From positions 1 to 55,090 of the forward strand of contig PAZH01000049.1 of NCBI GenBank assembly GCA_002716125.1: DNA of 55,090 nucleotides, in the 5' to 3' direction. Below, one piece after another: positions 25,044 through 34,528 of this stretch. The notes under the pieces are model-generated. The model did no database searches. It saw only the letters and a program-made list of their open reading frames with translations, and was not told where the DNA came from. The DNA is from Rhodospirillaceae bacterium. GTDB taxonomy: Bacteria > Pseudomonadota > Alphaproteobacteria > UBA8366. Each line of letters opens with the position of its first letter. The first letter of the stretch is position 1. Position numbers and translations under genes: made by a program.

Positions 25044-25955
25044 TTACGCTTCGAGGACGGCAAAGCCAATGCCGCTGGCACCATAACCGTTTCCGTTATA
25101 GAGCATGTAGCGTGCGCCTTTATGATCGAAGACGTAGGGATAACAGATCATTTCACTATCCCAACCGTCTTCCGATACGCCGATGCCGGCCTTATCGTCG
25201 CGACGTCGCCAGCGAACGGCATCTTCCGATTCCGCATAGCCGACCCGGTAAGGGAAATCGCTTCCTCGGTAGCAATACCACATGCGCCATTTATCGGAAT
25301 CTTGCCGGACACAGGGTCGAGCGATCGCGATTTCATTCTTATGCTCGAAATCCACGGCCACGGTCCCCGAGCGTTGCCAGTCAATGCCGTTCTCGCTGAC
25401 CGCATAGCGCAAATTGTAGGTCGACTGCGGCGGATCACCCGGCAACCAGTCGAGCCCGGAAAGGTACCAAATGTGCCAGCTATTGCCTTCGACAACGACA
25501 TCATGGCTCGCCATAAAATAAGGGTCCGTCGGACTTCGGTCGAGGACAGGCCCGTCCGCGTATCTCTCAAAGCGGTCGGTATCTCCCGACTGAACCGCAA
25601 GGCCAATCGAATTGCGGAAAGGAACGCCAACGGCACGGTTCCAGCCAATGTAATAGAGCCGCTTTTCGTCGCCTCGAGCGACGAGCGCACTCGCCATGAC
25701 GCCGTCCATATCGAATGCGCCGGGCTTACCGGGCGCCAAAAGCGGTGTATCGCTTTCGTCCAATATGCTCATCGGGTTGCCGAGATCGATTTCAAACCAG
25801 CCAACGTGTGAACGGTTTTGGGCATCGCGCGACGTATAAATAATTCGAAATATGTCACCGGATCGGTGGTCGGCGATCGGCACGGAGGCGTGGGATTGTG
25901 CCCATTCGCGGCGCCCAGACGGTTGATAGATGCGCCCTAATTTACGCCAATTCAT
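25044..25955 (-). CDS. Five-bladed beta-propeller glycosidase-like protein
   Basis: From ATG 25955 (MNWRKLGRIYQPSG) it has 303 residues; the ATG overlaps the upstream stop (TGATG), so it is coupled to the acyltransferase gene. Longer upstream frame is Arg-rich and not real. The sequence has repeated blades with short acidic/aromatic motifs (FRIIYTSRD, MASHDVVVEGNSWHIWYLSG, EIAIARPCVR, WRMWYCYRG, ICYPYVF, YMLYNGNGYG) as in GH43/GH68/GH130-type folds. A similar family is found in sugar-biosynthesis clusters of surface polysaccharides and flagella, but no reaction is established. No signal peptide is visible, so it is probably cytoplasmic. Confidence 0.6.
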   Translation of the reverse strand: MNWRKLGRIYQPSGRREWAQSHASVPIADHRSGDIFRIIYTSRDAQNRSHVGWFEIDLGNPMSILDESDTPLLAPGKPGAFDMDGVMASALVARGDEKRLYYIGWNRAVGVPFRNSIGLAVQSGDTDRFERYADGPVLDRSPTDPYFMASHDVVVEGNSWHIWYLSGLDWLPGDPPQSTYNLRYAVSENGIDWQRSGTVAVDFEHKNEIAIARPCVRQDSDKWRMWYCYRGSDFPYRVGYAESEDAVRWRRRDDKAGIGVSEDGWDSEMICYPYVFDHKGARYMLYNGNGYGASGIGFAVLEA

Positions 25956-26617
25956 CAGATTGACCGCAGGCGGTCTGAGGGGACGCGGGAAGCTTCTGTC
26001 GCCTGACCAGGAAAAACAGTTTTGTCCGGTGCGTCGGCGAGAACGAGAGCGCCTGCGCCGACAACGCATTCGCGTCCCAGCACAATATTGTCGCGTAGCG
26101 TTGCGTTTACGCCGATAAAGCTATTTTCGCCAACAACCACCGAGCCGGAGATCACGGCGTGGCTGGCGATAAAGACATTCTTGCCGATCTGCGTGTGGTG
26201 ACCGACATGATTGCCGCTCCACAAGATCGTGTTTTCGCCGATCGTGACGTAGGGCTGAATTGTGTTGTGCTCCATGATCATTGTGTTGGGTTCTGCTTCA
26301 AAACCCTTCCAGAGCCAGGCCCGGCTGGAAGTGTAGCTTGCCAGTTGGTAGCCTTTCGCGCGCACTTCTGCGACTTTTGCGGTGCGCTGCTTATTCACGG
26401 CGCCGTATCCCATTGCGACAAAGATTGAAAAATCGTCGGGCGGAAACCTGTCTGTCACCTCTTCGAAGGGGACGACAGGAAAACCGAGATGCTCCGATCG
26501 ATCGCAATAGTCGCCGTCGACCGTGAAGCCGGAAAACGCGAACTCGCTATCTTCAGCAAATAGATACTGTGCGACTTCGGCGATCTGGCCTATTCCGAAA
26601 ATGACGAGGCGTTTCAT
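25955..26617 (-). CDS. PglD/NeuD-like sugar O- or N-acyltransferase
   Basis: The protein has 220 residues. The N-terminal part is a Rossmann-like PglD domain (MKRLVIFGIGQIAEVAQYLF). From about residue 105 there is a left-handed beta-helix of hexapeptide repeats (TIQPYVTIGENTILWSG, HHTQIGKNVFIASHAVISGSVVVGENSFIGVNATL) with a His pair (NHVGHHTQIG) like the catalytic His of PglD. These enzymes acetylate (or otherwise acylate) amino sugars such as UDP-4-amino sugars on the path to bacillosamine or similar. Coupled to the beta-propeller gene and close to a DegT aminotransferase (36336), it fits a modified-sugar pathway. Confidence 0.78.
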   Translation of the reverse strand: MKRLVIFGIGQIAEVAQYLFAEDSEFAFSGFTVDGDYCDRSEHLGFPVVPFEEVTDRFPPDDFSIFVAMGYGAVNKQRTAKVAEVRAKGYQLASYTSSRAWLWKGFEAEPNTMIMEHNTIQPYVTIGENTILWSGNHVGHHTQIGKNVFIASHAVISGSVVVGENSFIGVNATLRDNIVLGRECVVGAGALVLADAPDKTVFPGQATEASRVPSDRLRSI

Positions 26618-26690
26618 TGCGAGCCGCCGATTTCATGTTGGTACGAAGGTACAAGACCTCTATGCAACCGGAATGCCGCTCGGACCGCAA

Positions 26691-29288
26691 TCAGGAAACG
26701 AGACGCGTTCCCGGAATTTTTATGATGATCGAGGTCCCAAGGTTCGGACCGCTCTCAATCTGCAACGTCCCGTCATGGTGTTCTACCAGTGACTTAGAAA
26801 TGGATAAGCCAAGACCGGTACCTTCGGATGACCTGGCGAGATCTGAACTCGCTTGGCTGAAAGGTTGGAGAACTTTCTCAATGTCCTGCTCCGAAATACC
26901 GATGCCGCTATCTTTAACGATGAGTTCGAACGCACCGTCTTTCAGCATACTTCCGGAAATATCGATCCGGCCCTGGGCAGGGGTAAATTTTATCGCGTTC
27001 GAGAGAAGGTTAAGGAATATCTGCCTGAAGGAGCGCTGATCACCGAGTATCGAAGGTAGAAATTCTGGAAAATTCAATTCGAGGGAAATTTCAGCGGTAG
27101 CAAGGTCGGTTTGAACCAATTCGGCGCATTCGTTCGCAATTCGATGAATATCGAGCGGAACCCGGTCAAATTGTAACATCCCAGCCTCGATCTTCGAGAG
27201 GTCAAGAATGTCATTGATGATGCCGAGCAAATGCAGTGCACTAATGCGGATGTCGTCGATGTAACCTTCGTAGCGGTCGTTGTTAAGTTTGCCGAACAAC
27301 TCGTTTCCGATCGCTTCAGAGAAGCCAATTATCGCGTTGAGAGGCGTGCGAAGTTCGTGGCTCATATTTGCAAGAAAGTCTGACTTTGCCCGGTTGGCGA
27401 TTTCCGCCCGCTCGATTGCATTTTGCAGTTTGAGTTCTGTGCGTTTCTTTTCCGTAATATCTTCTTTAATAACAGCTAAATGCGTGGTCGCTTCTGATTC
27501 ATCGCGAATACCGAAAATCGAAACGCTCTCCCAATACCGCTCACCTGATTTTCGCGTATTCGATACGCTCCCTTCCCACGATCCCGTTCGGCTTAACTCC
27601 TCTTGGATTTGCAGATAGTTCGCTTCTTCACTTTCCGCAAACAGATGATTCAGGTCTCGCCCGATCGTCTCGTCCGGTAAATACCCAGTCATCTCTGTAT
27701 ATTTTTTGTTCACATATCGAATAACGCCATCGCGATCGGTGATGGCAATTCCCGACATGCTCTGGTCGGTCGCACGCGACAGGACGCGCAGCTGTTCCTG
27801 GGCCGCCATCCGGTCGGTGACATCGACCGCCATCGTAATAACGTATTTACGTCCGTCGGATAGTTGGCCTAAGGGGCTGGATTGAAAGTCCCAATAACGA
27901 ATCTGGCCATTCTTTGTTCGAACCGGGCGGATACCGCCCGAGACACGCTTTTTAATACTATATAGTGATTTCAATCCCTGCTTGATCGTCGCGCGGAAGC
28001 CTGGAGGGAAAGCCGTTTCGATCCAGTCCATGATGGTCGGGAGTTCTTCATGGCTGTAACCCGAATACTCTGCCCATACGGAGCTGATGGCTTGCACTTC
28101 GCCGTCTTCGGCATGGATCATCGCCGGAATTGGCGCGTCGATCACGGAGCGGCGCATCGTTTCTTCACTCCGCCGCAAGGCTTCTTCCGCTTCGACCCGC
28201 TCGGTAATATCGGTGCCGGTACCGCGGTACCCGATAAATTGGCCATTCTCTTCGAAAATCGGTTTACCGCCTACTGAAAGCCATACGTCGTTCTTGCCTT
28301 CGCGAACGCGCCGATACACAAAGTTTCGGAAGGGTTTTTTCTCTGATAAATCGCTCAAAAGATTTGCGAATGCCTTAGGGTCCGCGCTATTGCCGATTTC
28401 CGTTTCTTCGATGGTGCGGCCAAGCAGTTTTAAAGTCGATGTGCCAGTCAGTTCGGTCAGGCGTCGTGAGAAATAGGAGAAACGCAACTCCGGCCCCATC
28501 TCCCACATCCAGTCGGAGGCCGCGCTGGCGAAATCTTGGAATCTGGCTTGGCTGAGCCGGAGCGCTTCTACCGTAAGCTGCTGATCGGTTATGTCTTGGA
28601 CTTGTGCAACGGCGATCGGTGTTTTTCCTTCCGCCGAAGCAAGCGTGGAGAAGGTGACCTGCGTCCAAACTGGCCGTTCCGCGTGGTCTAAATATCGAAC
28701 ATCGATCTTTGCGACGAACCGCGTACCTGGGTGAAACTGCTTTAGCGTCTCTTGTAAAAGGTCGATATCGCCCGGGTGAAGAAAGTGCTGTAGTTGACGC
28801 TCTTTAAGCTCCTCAAGTTCGAATCCGAGCATTTCGGAAAATGCTTCGTTCACTTGAACGATCTGTCCGTCGTGCTTCAGAAGCACCATACCGAGACCGG
28901 AGTCGTTGAAGACCCGATTGAGTTGATCTCTCGTTGGACCAATTTCGAAATTTGCGGACGCTTTGGGGGTTATGGCATTCGCAACGACAATGATTTCTCT
29001 ATCAAGGCCAATGCCGGAACAGACAAATTGGCACATAAACTCGCGAACACGTCCCGACGACGTTTTCCATCGGCGAAGGCCACTCTCTAGTTCTGAATTT
29101 TCGATACAATTGTCAGTGTCGGCGTTTTTGGGCCCGCCAAGATCGAATGTTTGAAAAGGCATACCGTTCAGGTCGCCATCGGATTCGAATTCTAAACAGG
29201 AAACCGCGCTTTCATTCGCATACCGAACGCACAGGTTATGATCCAAAACCAAGATTGCGTCCGAAGAAAGATCGAATGCCGCAAACAT
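26691..29288 (-). CDS. Multi-PAS sensor histidine kinase
   Basis: From ATG 29288 it has 865 residues. About five PAS domains lie in series, including SSDAILVLDHNLCVRYAN, GMVLLKHDGQIVQVNEAFSE, a third around WMWEMGPELRFSY, a fourth around DAPIPAMIHAEDG, and GIAITDRDGVIRYVNKKYTE. The HisKA domain follows (FLANMSHELRTPLNAIIGF, phospho-His) and then the HATPase domain (FLNLLSNAIKFTP, GIGISEQDIEKVLQPF, GTGLGLSISKSLV). There is no membrane segment, so it is probably a soluble sensor. The reading frame stays open for about 40 codons upstream with coding-like sequence (FPDGRERGTGS) and no ATG/GTG/TTG, but a strong GAGGAG lies before an ATT at 29394-29396, so an unusual start there is possible. The target regulator is not known. 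Confidence 0.85.
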   Translation of the reverse strand: MFAAFDLSSDAILVLDHNLCVRYANESAVSCLEFESDGDLNGMPFQTFDLGGPKNADTDNCIENSELESGLRRWKTSSGRVREFMCQFVCSGIGLDREIIVVANAITPKASANFEIGPTRDQLNRVFNDSGLGMVLLKHDGQIVQVNEAFSEMLGFELEELKERQLQHFLHPGDIDLLQETLKQFHPGTRFVAKIDVRYLDHAERPVWTQVTFSTLASAEGKTPIAVAQVQDITDQQLTVEALRLSQARFQDFASAASDWMWEMGPELRFSYFSRRLTELTGTSTLKLLGRTIEETEIGNSADPKAFANLLSDLSEKKPFRNFVYRRVREGKNDVWLSVGGKPIFEENGQFIGYRGTGTDITERVEAEEALRRSEETMRRSVIDAPIPAMIHAEDGEVQAISSVWAEYSGYSHEELPTIMDWIETAFPPGFRATIKQGLKSLYSIKKRVSGGIRPVRTKNGQIRYWDFQSSPLGQLSDGRKYVITMAVDVTDRMAAQEQLRVLSRATDQSMSGIAITDRDGVIRYVNKKYTEMTGYLPDETIGRDLNHLFAESEEANYLQIQEELSRTGSWEGSVSNTRKSGERYWESVSIFGIRDESEATTHLAVIKEDITEKKRTELKLQNAIERAEIANRAKSDFLANMSHELRTPLNAIIGFSEAIGNELFGKLNNDRYEGYIDDIRISALHLLGIINDILDLSKIEAGMLQFDRVPLDIHRIANECAELVQTDLATAEISLELNFPEFLPSILGDQRSFRQIFLNLLSNAIKFTPAQGRIDISGSMLKDGAFELIVKDSGIGISEQDIEKVLQPFSQASSDLARSSEGTGLGLSISKSLVEHHDGTLQIESGPNLGTSIIIKIPGTRLVS

Positions 29289-29535
29289 GGAACGCCGCTC
29301 GCGTCCGCCGATCTCTGTGACATCGGAAGCCGCGACACTGAAATCGCGTTGATTCTCAACGCTGCCCGTTCCCCTCTCGCGCCCGTCGGGAAAAATTTTT
29401 AAAAGCTCCTCTAATGATCTTTAGATGGGATTCTAGACACGCAAACACGAATAAATAGTTAACGGACGGACAAACCCGAATCCAAGATGCACGAAAAACT
29501 TATGCAAATCGCCGAATCAAATTAGACTATCCGCC
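29289..29535. promoter_or_regulatory. Divergent region between PAS kinase and glycosyltransferase
   Basis: The first 108 bp may be coding for the kinase if it starts at the ATT at 29396. Three GANTC sites (29429-29433, 29478-29482, 29514-29518), the CcrM methylation target in many alphaproteobacteria, lie within 90 bp. No sigma-54 promoter or TTAA-N7-TTAA box was found. Confidence 0.3.
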
Positions 29536-31617
29536 ATGTCCGACGGCGATCCCGCGCTTGAAGAAGCGCTAATACTTCATCAGCGAGGTGAGTTCGAAGC
29601 TGCGCAACGCGTGTTACGTCAGCATTTAGAGATCGACCCGAACAGCGCTGACGGCCTTCATCTAATGGCGCTTTGCGAACATGCGATGAACCGAAACGAT
29701 ACGGCACTCGAATGGCTCGAGAAGGCGATTGCGCAGCAGCCGGAAGAAGCGGTGTTTTTGTCAAATGCGGGTATGATTGCGTTTGGCTGCGGTAGATTGG
29801 AGCGTGCGGAAGGTTTCCTCGAGCGGGCTGTCGCCGCGAACGCGCAACACGCAGAATCGTTTAACAATCTCGCCTTGGTTCGGGAGCGTCAGGCGCGTTT
29901 CGACGAAGCCGCGGCCCTGCTTGAAAAAGCGATTATGCTTAAGCCCGATTTTGCAATGGCTTACGCGAATCACGGGAACGTTTTGCGGGCGTTGGGTTTG
30001 CTCGATCGAGCGATCACGGAATACCAGAACGCAATCCTCATTTCGCCTATGTTGGCCGCACCCCACAACGGACTCGGAAATACGTTTCGACAAATGGACC
30101 GCCGTGTTGAAGCCATTGAGAGCTTTGACCGCGCAATCAGTCTCGATCCCGGTTACGCGGATGCCTATTTCAACCGCGCCATGACGCTTGCAGCGCAAGG
30201 AGAGACCGCAAAGGCCGAAGCGGACCTCGCGCAGGCCTATGGATTGCGGCCGGATCATCGTTTCCTTGTCGCAGATGCCGGTTTGTTGCCCGTAATACCC
30301 GCGTCCGAAACGGAAATCATTCGATGGCGGGAACGATTTATTCGCAAATTCGAAGAATTGTCCGAAGGATTGGTGCCAATTAGCGGCGATCCTGAGCAAG
30401 TTGGGGCGATGAATTTTTACCTTGCATACCACGGCGAGAATGACTGCGAACACATGGAGCAACTCGCGGCATTCTATGCGAAAGCATTCCCAGACTTGTT
30501 GTGGACAGCGCCGCACTGCAATTCGTCGGACAAGCAGGAAGGGCGACCTATTCGACTTGGTGTCGCCTCTAAGAATTTTGGTGAACACGCAGTTGCCTGG
30601 ATGATATTCGGGTTGCTGGCGCAATTACCGCGCGACCAATTCTCCGTGACGGCAATAACACCGTCCGGTTCAAACGAAGGCGTCTCGGATAGGATCAGCG
30701 ATGCCGTTGACGATGTGCTTCAGATCGCCGCAAATATCACGTCCGCCCGACAGCAGATTGCGGATGAGCGGTTTGATATTCTTCTTTATGCCGATATTGG
30801 CATGGAGCCGTTTAGTTACTTTCTGGCATTCTCCCGACTGGCGCCCGTGCAATGTGTGACCTGGGGGCACCCTGATACGACTGGGCTTCGTTCCATCGAT
30901 TACTACATCAGCAACGATATCGCCGAGCCGGAAGACGGTCAGGAAAGCTATACGGAATCGCTCGTGCGGCTCCCTGGGGTGCAAAGCTGGTATCCGAGAC
31001 TTTCGCGGTCCGAACCTTTGCCTTCGCGTCAGGATATCGGTTTGCCGAGCGAGGGGGCCATTTACCTTTGTCCACAGAATCTCATCAAGATTCATCCGGA
31101 AATGGATGCGAACTTGGCGGATTTGTTGGCGCGCGATCCGGAAGGCCATCTGGTGATCTTTGGCGCGAGCGATCCCAATTGGACCCGTTTGTTGTTAGCG
31201 CGTTGGAAGCCCGTGTTTGGGCGAAACTTCGAACGGGTACTCGTTCTGCCGCGTGTATCGCTCCAAACCTTTGTCGATACGATCGCGTTGTCCGATGTTG
31301 TGCTGGACACTTGGCCATTCGGCGCCGGAAACACCAACTATCAGACCTTCGCGATGGGCGTACCGGTCGTCACGTTGCCGGGACGATGGATTCGCGGACG
31401 GGGAACTTTGGCGCATTACACACATATGGGAATCGACGATTGTGTTGCGCAATCGCCGGCAGAATTTGTCGAAATCGCCCATCGGCTGGGGACGGATCAC
31501 GCGTATCGAAAAGAAATCGCGGCCCAAATCGAGGCTCGATCCGATGCCGTCTTGGAAGACGAAGTTTGTGCCGATGCCTTCGCCAAGTTTCTCGCGGAAG
31601 TGAGGGCGAAGGCGTGA
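29536..31617 (+). CDS. TPR protein with SPINDLY/OGT-like glycosyltransferase domain (1)
   Basis: The protein has 693 residues. About six TPR units cover residues 5-235 (for example AQRVLRQHLEIDPNSADGLHL, AMAYANHGNVLRALGLLDRAITEY). From about 335 comes a GT41-like catalytic part: RLGVASKNFGEHAVAWMIFGLL, DILLYADIGMEPFSYFLAF, LAPVQCVTWGHPDTTG, NLIKIHPEMD (the Lys corresponding to the nucleotide-binding Lys of OGT) and DVVLDTWPFGAGNTNYQTFAMGVPVVTLPG. Such proteins glycosylate proteins on Ser/Thr; with flagellins near, flagellin is the likely target. The stop overlaps the next gene (GTGA). Donor sugar unknown. Confidence 0.85.
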   Translation: MSDGDPALEEALILHQRGEFEAAQRVLRQHLEIDPNSADGLHLMALCEHAMNRNDTALEWLEKAIAQQPEEAVFLSNAGMIAFGCGRLERAEGFLERAVAANAQHAESFNNLALVRERQARFDEAAALLEKAIMLKPDFAMAYANHGNVLRALGLLDRAITEYQNAILISPMLAAPHNGLGNTFRQMDRRVEAIESFDRAISLDPGYADAYFNRAMTLAAQGETAKAEADLAQAYGLRPDHRFLVADAGLLPVIPASETEIIRWRERFIRKFEELSEGLVPISGDPEQVGAMNFYLAYHGENDCEHMEQLAAFYAKAFPDLLWTAPHCNSSDKQEGRPIRLGVASKNFGEHAVAWMIFGLLAQLPRDQFSVTAITPSGSNEGVSDRISDAVDDVLQIAANITSARQQIADERFDILLYADIGMEPFSYFLAFSRLAPVQCVTWGHPDTTGLRSIDYYISNDIAEPEDGQESYTESLVRLPGVQSWYPRLSRSEPLPSRQDIGLPSEGAIYLCPQNLIKIHPEMDANLADLLARDPEGHLVIFGASDPNWTRLLLARWKPVFGRNFERVLVLPRVSLQTFVDTIALSDVVLDTWPFGAGNTNYQTFAMGVPVVTLPGRWIRGRGTLAHYTHMGIDDCVAQSPAEFVEIAHRLGTDHAYRKEIAAQIEARSDAVLEDEVCADAFAKFLAEVRAKA

Positions 31618-33788
31618 GCTTGGAACAAACCTTGTCGGCGGCGCAGGCCTTAATCGGCGAATCGAGATATGCGGAAGCATTGGAGATGCTTGCCGGCGAG
31701 GCGTCGGAAAATGCGGAAGCCGCGATGCTTTCCGGTGTTGCAGCCAATAGAAGCGGAGACCTTGCCGCCGCTGTCGTTCATTTCGAGATCGCGGAACAAT
31801 TGGCACCAGAATTGGCGGCCGCCCCTTTAAACCTCGGTTTGACGCTGCGTGCTTTGAACAAGACGGGCCCCGCGTCCTTGGCGCTTACAAGAGCGCTTCG
31901 TCTGGATCCGCGCGCCGCCGCCGGAAATTTTGCGCTGGGCAATATTCGTATGGAGCAGGCGCATTTCGAAGGTGCGATCGCGCACTTCGAAGCGGTCCTT
32001 CAGGAAGCGCCGGATCATGTAGGGGCGCTTAACAATCTCGGGATTTGTTGGACCAAACAAAAGCACCCTGCGAAGGCGGTACCGCATCTTGAAAAGGCGA
32101 TCTCACTTGATCCCAATAATTCCGGAGCGTTGACCAACCTTGGCGCGATTAAAGCGGAACAAGGATTTACAGACGATGCTATTGGGCTCTACGAGCGAGC
32201 CCTTCAGGCGCAGCCGGATCAGGCAGAAGCCGCGAATAATTTGGGGGTCGCATTGCTGGATAAGGGGCGGGCCGGCGAAGCTGCCGCTGTCTTAAGTCAA
32301 CTTATCGACGCGGGCGCTGCTGTCACTGAAACTTATGCCAATCTTGGGAATGCCCTAAACAAACTGGGCGATACGGTTGGCGCGGCGGACGCTTACGAAG
32401 CGGCGTTATCCCGCAGGTCAGATGATGGGGTTCGTATCAAGAAGGCGTTGTTGTTGCCTGTCGTTGCCGCTTCGCTTGCAGCGCTGAAGAGCGCGCGCGG
32501 CGAGTTGGAGGCGCGCCTTGAAGAGCTAATAGATTCCCCTCCCAAATTGCAGGATCCTTTTGCGGAAGTCGGCATCCCGACCTTCAATCTCTCTTATCAG
32601 AACGAAAACAATCGCTCCCTAATGGTCAAACTGAAGGACATGTATCTCGGTGCCTGTCCTTCGCTTGCATATGAAGCGACGCATTGCGGTCAGGCTGATC
32701 GTCGGGACGGTGAGCGTGTCCGAATAGGCTTTATTTCGCGATACTTGCAAAGCAACTCGGTCGGCCGCTGCTTCCAAGGCATCATCAGGTTGTCCGGTCG
32801 AGATGACGTTTCGATAACTGCATTTACGTTCACAGAAGAGGCGGATCCGCTTTGGGAGGCCATAGCGCAAGATGTCGATAAAACGGTGGTCTTGCCGACA
32901 CATCTCGATGGTGCACGGCAATTGATCGCGGAAGAGCATCTGGACGTTCTCGTCTATACGGACATCGGAATGGATCCGCTAACGTACTTCTTAGCTTTCG
33001 CGCGGCTCTCGCCGTATCAATGTGTGTTGGGCGGACATCCGGATGCCGTAGAGACGGGTAATATCGACGCCTATGTCAGTTGCGATTTGCAAGAGCCGGA
33101 GGATGCAGAGGCACATTATTCCGTGCCTCTCGTTCGGCTGCCCGGTGCGCCGACCTATTACGAATGGCCAGATCTTCCCGATCCACTTAAGCCGCGTGAG
33201 GCGCTCGGCCTGCCGGCTGACGGTGCGATCTATTTTTGCGGCCAGACACTCATAAAAATCCACCCGGATATGGACGCGCTGTTTCGGGGTATCCTTGAGA
33301 AAGATCCGACCGGTACGCTTGTTTTGCCGGAAGGCTATACGCCAGAGCTTGCAAAGTTACTGAAATCGCGCCTGGAGCAAAACTTAGGCGACGCCGTCTC
33401 AAGAGTAAGGTTTCTGCCTGCGATGAGCCACATGGACTATATGAACGTCACGGCTCTAGCGAATGTTTCGCTCGACACACGGCCGTTTGGCGGTGGGAAT
33501 ACAAGCTGGCAGGCGATTGCCGCTGGCACGCCGATGGTGACCTGGCCCGGCGAATATTTGCGCGGCCGTTATACGCAGGCGCTATATCGGCTGTTGGGCA
33601 TAACGGACGCAATCGCGGGGTCGCAAGAAGAGTATATCGATCTTGCCGTTCGGTTTGGAACCGACGAAGCGTTTGCGACGCGATTTAATCGATGCATTGC
33701 GGAGACGGCACAATCAATCTTTTCGGATCGAAAGCATGTCGACGCGCTTTATGAACATCTTGTCGGACAGATTAGGTCTGGTACTTGA
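31614..33788 (+). CDS. TPR protein with SPINDLY/OGT-like glycosyltransferase domain (2)
   Basis: The start is GTG 31614 (MSLEQTLSAAQALIG), overlapping the previous stop by GTGA; 724 residues. The open frame further upstream overlaps gene 1 and is not coding. About ten TPR units (residues 5-265, for example LNLGLTLRALNKTGPASLALT, LNNLGICWTKQKHPAKAVPHL), a linker, then a GT41-like domain (RIGFISRYLQSNSVGRCFQG, DVLVYTDIGMDPLTYFLAF, TLIKIHPDMD, VSLDTRPFGGGNTSWQAIAAGTPMVTWPG). It is a paralogue of the preceding gene in the same operon and probably modifies the same or a related protein. The 3' end overlaps the convergent WbqC-like gene by 17 bp. Confidence 0.85.
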   Translation: MSLEQTLSAAQALIGESRYAEALEMLAGEASENAEAAMLSGVAANRSGDLAAAVVHFEIAEQLAPELAAAPLNLGLTLRALNKTGPASLALTRALRLDPRAAAGNFALGNIRMEQAHFEGAIAHFEAVLQEAPDHVGALNNLGICWTKQKHPAKAVPHLEKAISLDPNNSGALTNLGAIKAEQGFTDDAIGLYERALQAQPDQAEAANNLGVALLDKGRAGEAAAVLSQLIDAGAAVTETYANLGNALNKLGDTVGAADAYEAALSRRSDDGVRIKKALLLPVVAASLAALKSARGELEARLEELIDSPPKLQDPFAEVGIPTFNLSYQNENNRSLMVKLKDMYLGACPSLAYEATHCGQADRRDGERVRIGFISRYLQSNSVGRCFQGIIRLSGRDDVSITAFTFTEEADPLWEAIAQDVDKTVVLPTHLDGARQLIAEEHLDVLVYTDIGMDPLTYFLAFARLSPYQCVLGGHPDAVETGNIDAYVSCDLQEPEDAEAHYSVPLVRLPGAPTYYEWPDLPDPLKPREALGLPADGAIYFCGQTLIKIHPDMDALFRGILEKDPTGTLVLPEGYTPELAKLLKSRLEQNLGDAVSRVRFLPAMSHMDYMNVTALANVSLDTRPFGGGNTSWQAIAAGTPMVTWPGEYLRGRYTQALYRLLGITDAIAGSQEEYIDLAVRFGTDEAFATRFNRCIAETAQSIFSDRKHVDALYEHLVGQIRSGT

Positions 33789-34422
33789 TTTCCGCAGCGA
33801 CCTGGCCCGCGGGCTCTGTCAGCAGCCGATAGAGAATGCTCCATTGAGAACCGCGCCATTCCTCAAAAAATGAGAGCTCGACACCGCTGCGCGCGAATTC
33901 CTGGGGATCGTAAAGCAATCGCCCGCCGGCAAGGTTGATATATCGATCTGCATTCAGTTGGCGGCAGACTTCCAAAACGCGATCTTGGCCTGTGAAGGCG
34001 TTGGGGATCTGCAGGGTCGTCGTACGCAGCACTTCAAAGGGCAATCCGAGTTCGCGGCACGAAACGGCGAGTAGCTTCATTAAATAGGTGACGACGTCGC
34101 CTTCTGTTTGGCGTACGGCGTCGAGCAAAGGGTGGCGAATGTCCCGGAGTGCCGGAAAAATCTTACATCGGGTTTCCAACGCGGCCTCGGCATCCTCGGC
34201 AAACCGTAAGTCCGCTATGCGAACATTCATCGGTCCCTTTGCAAGCGGGAGTGTGAGCCAGTGTGCTTGCCCCGCAACACCCGGTAATCTGTTGCGATGG
34301 ACCCACCCGCGTCTTGGAAATTGAACGCAATCGAAGATACAAACAACGTCGGCTTCCGCGAAGAGCCGAAAATAACCTGCATAGGGCAGGAAGTAGGGTT
34401 GCATAACCGCGATGGTCGTCAT
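33772..34422 (-). CDS. WbqC-like family protein
   Basis: The protein has 216 residues. The start MTTIAVMQPYFLPYAGYFRL and following VCIFDCVQFPRRGWVHRN are the WbqC signature. The family (PF08889) occurs in O-antigen and surface-sugar clusters and often beside DegT-type aminotransferases; its biochemical activity is not firmly known, though an acyl-transfer or sugar-modifying role is suspected. Here it lies among glycosyltransferases and 1.9 kb from a DegT gene. It is convergent with and overlaps the glycosyltransferase gene by 17 bp. Confidence 0.85.
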   Translation of the reverse strand: MTTIAVMQPYFLPYAGYFRLFAEADVVCIFDCVQFPRRGWVHRNRLPGVAGQAHWLTLPLAKGPMNVRIADLRFAEDAEAALETRCKIFPALRDIRHPLLDAVRQTEGDVVTYLMKLLAVSCRELGLPFEVLRTTTLQIPNAFTGQDRVLEVCRQLNADRYINLAGGRLLYDPQEFARSGVELSFFEEWRGSQWSILYRLLTEPAGQVAAEIKYQT

Positions 34423-34528
34423 GAATCATTCCAATGCGTTGTGGGAAGCATATTCGGTTCGGCCATTTGTTCCCAGTCGCGACATAGAAGGTTGACGCCG
34501 CCATGTCGGTTGTGAAGGCTCCTCTCCA

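Noticed and set aside
25956..26069. Arg-rich N-terminal extension of the beta-propeller gene
   Set aside because: It overlaps the acyltransferase gene in another frame and is low-complexity; ATG 25955 gives a family-typical start and a TGATG coupling.
31068..31613. Long in-frame N-terminal extension of the second TPR-glycosyltransferase
   Set aside because: It overlaps the real coding sequence of the preceding glycosyltransferase in another frame, gives an Arg/Cys-rich peptide, and a GTG at 31614 overlapping the stop as GTGA begins the TPR sequence.
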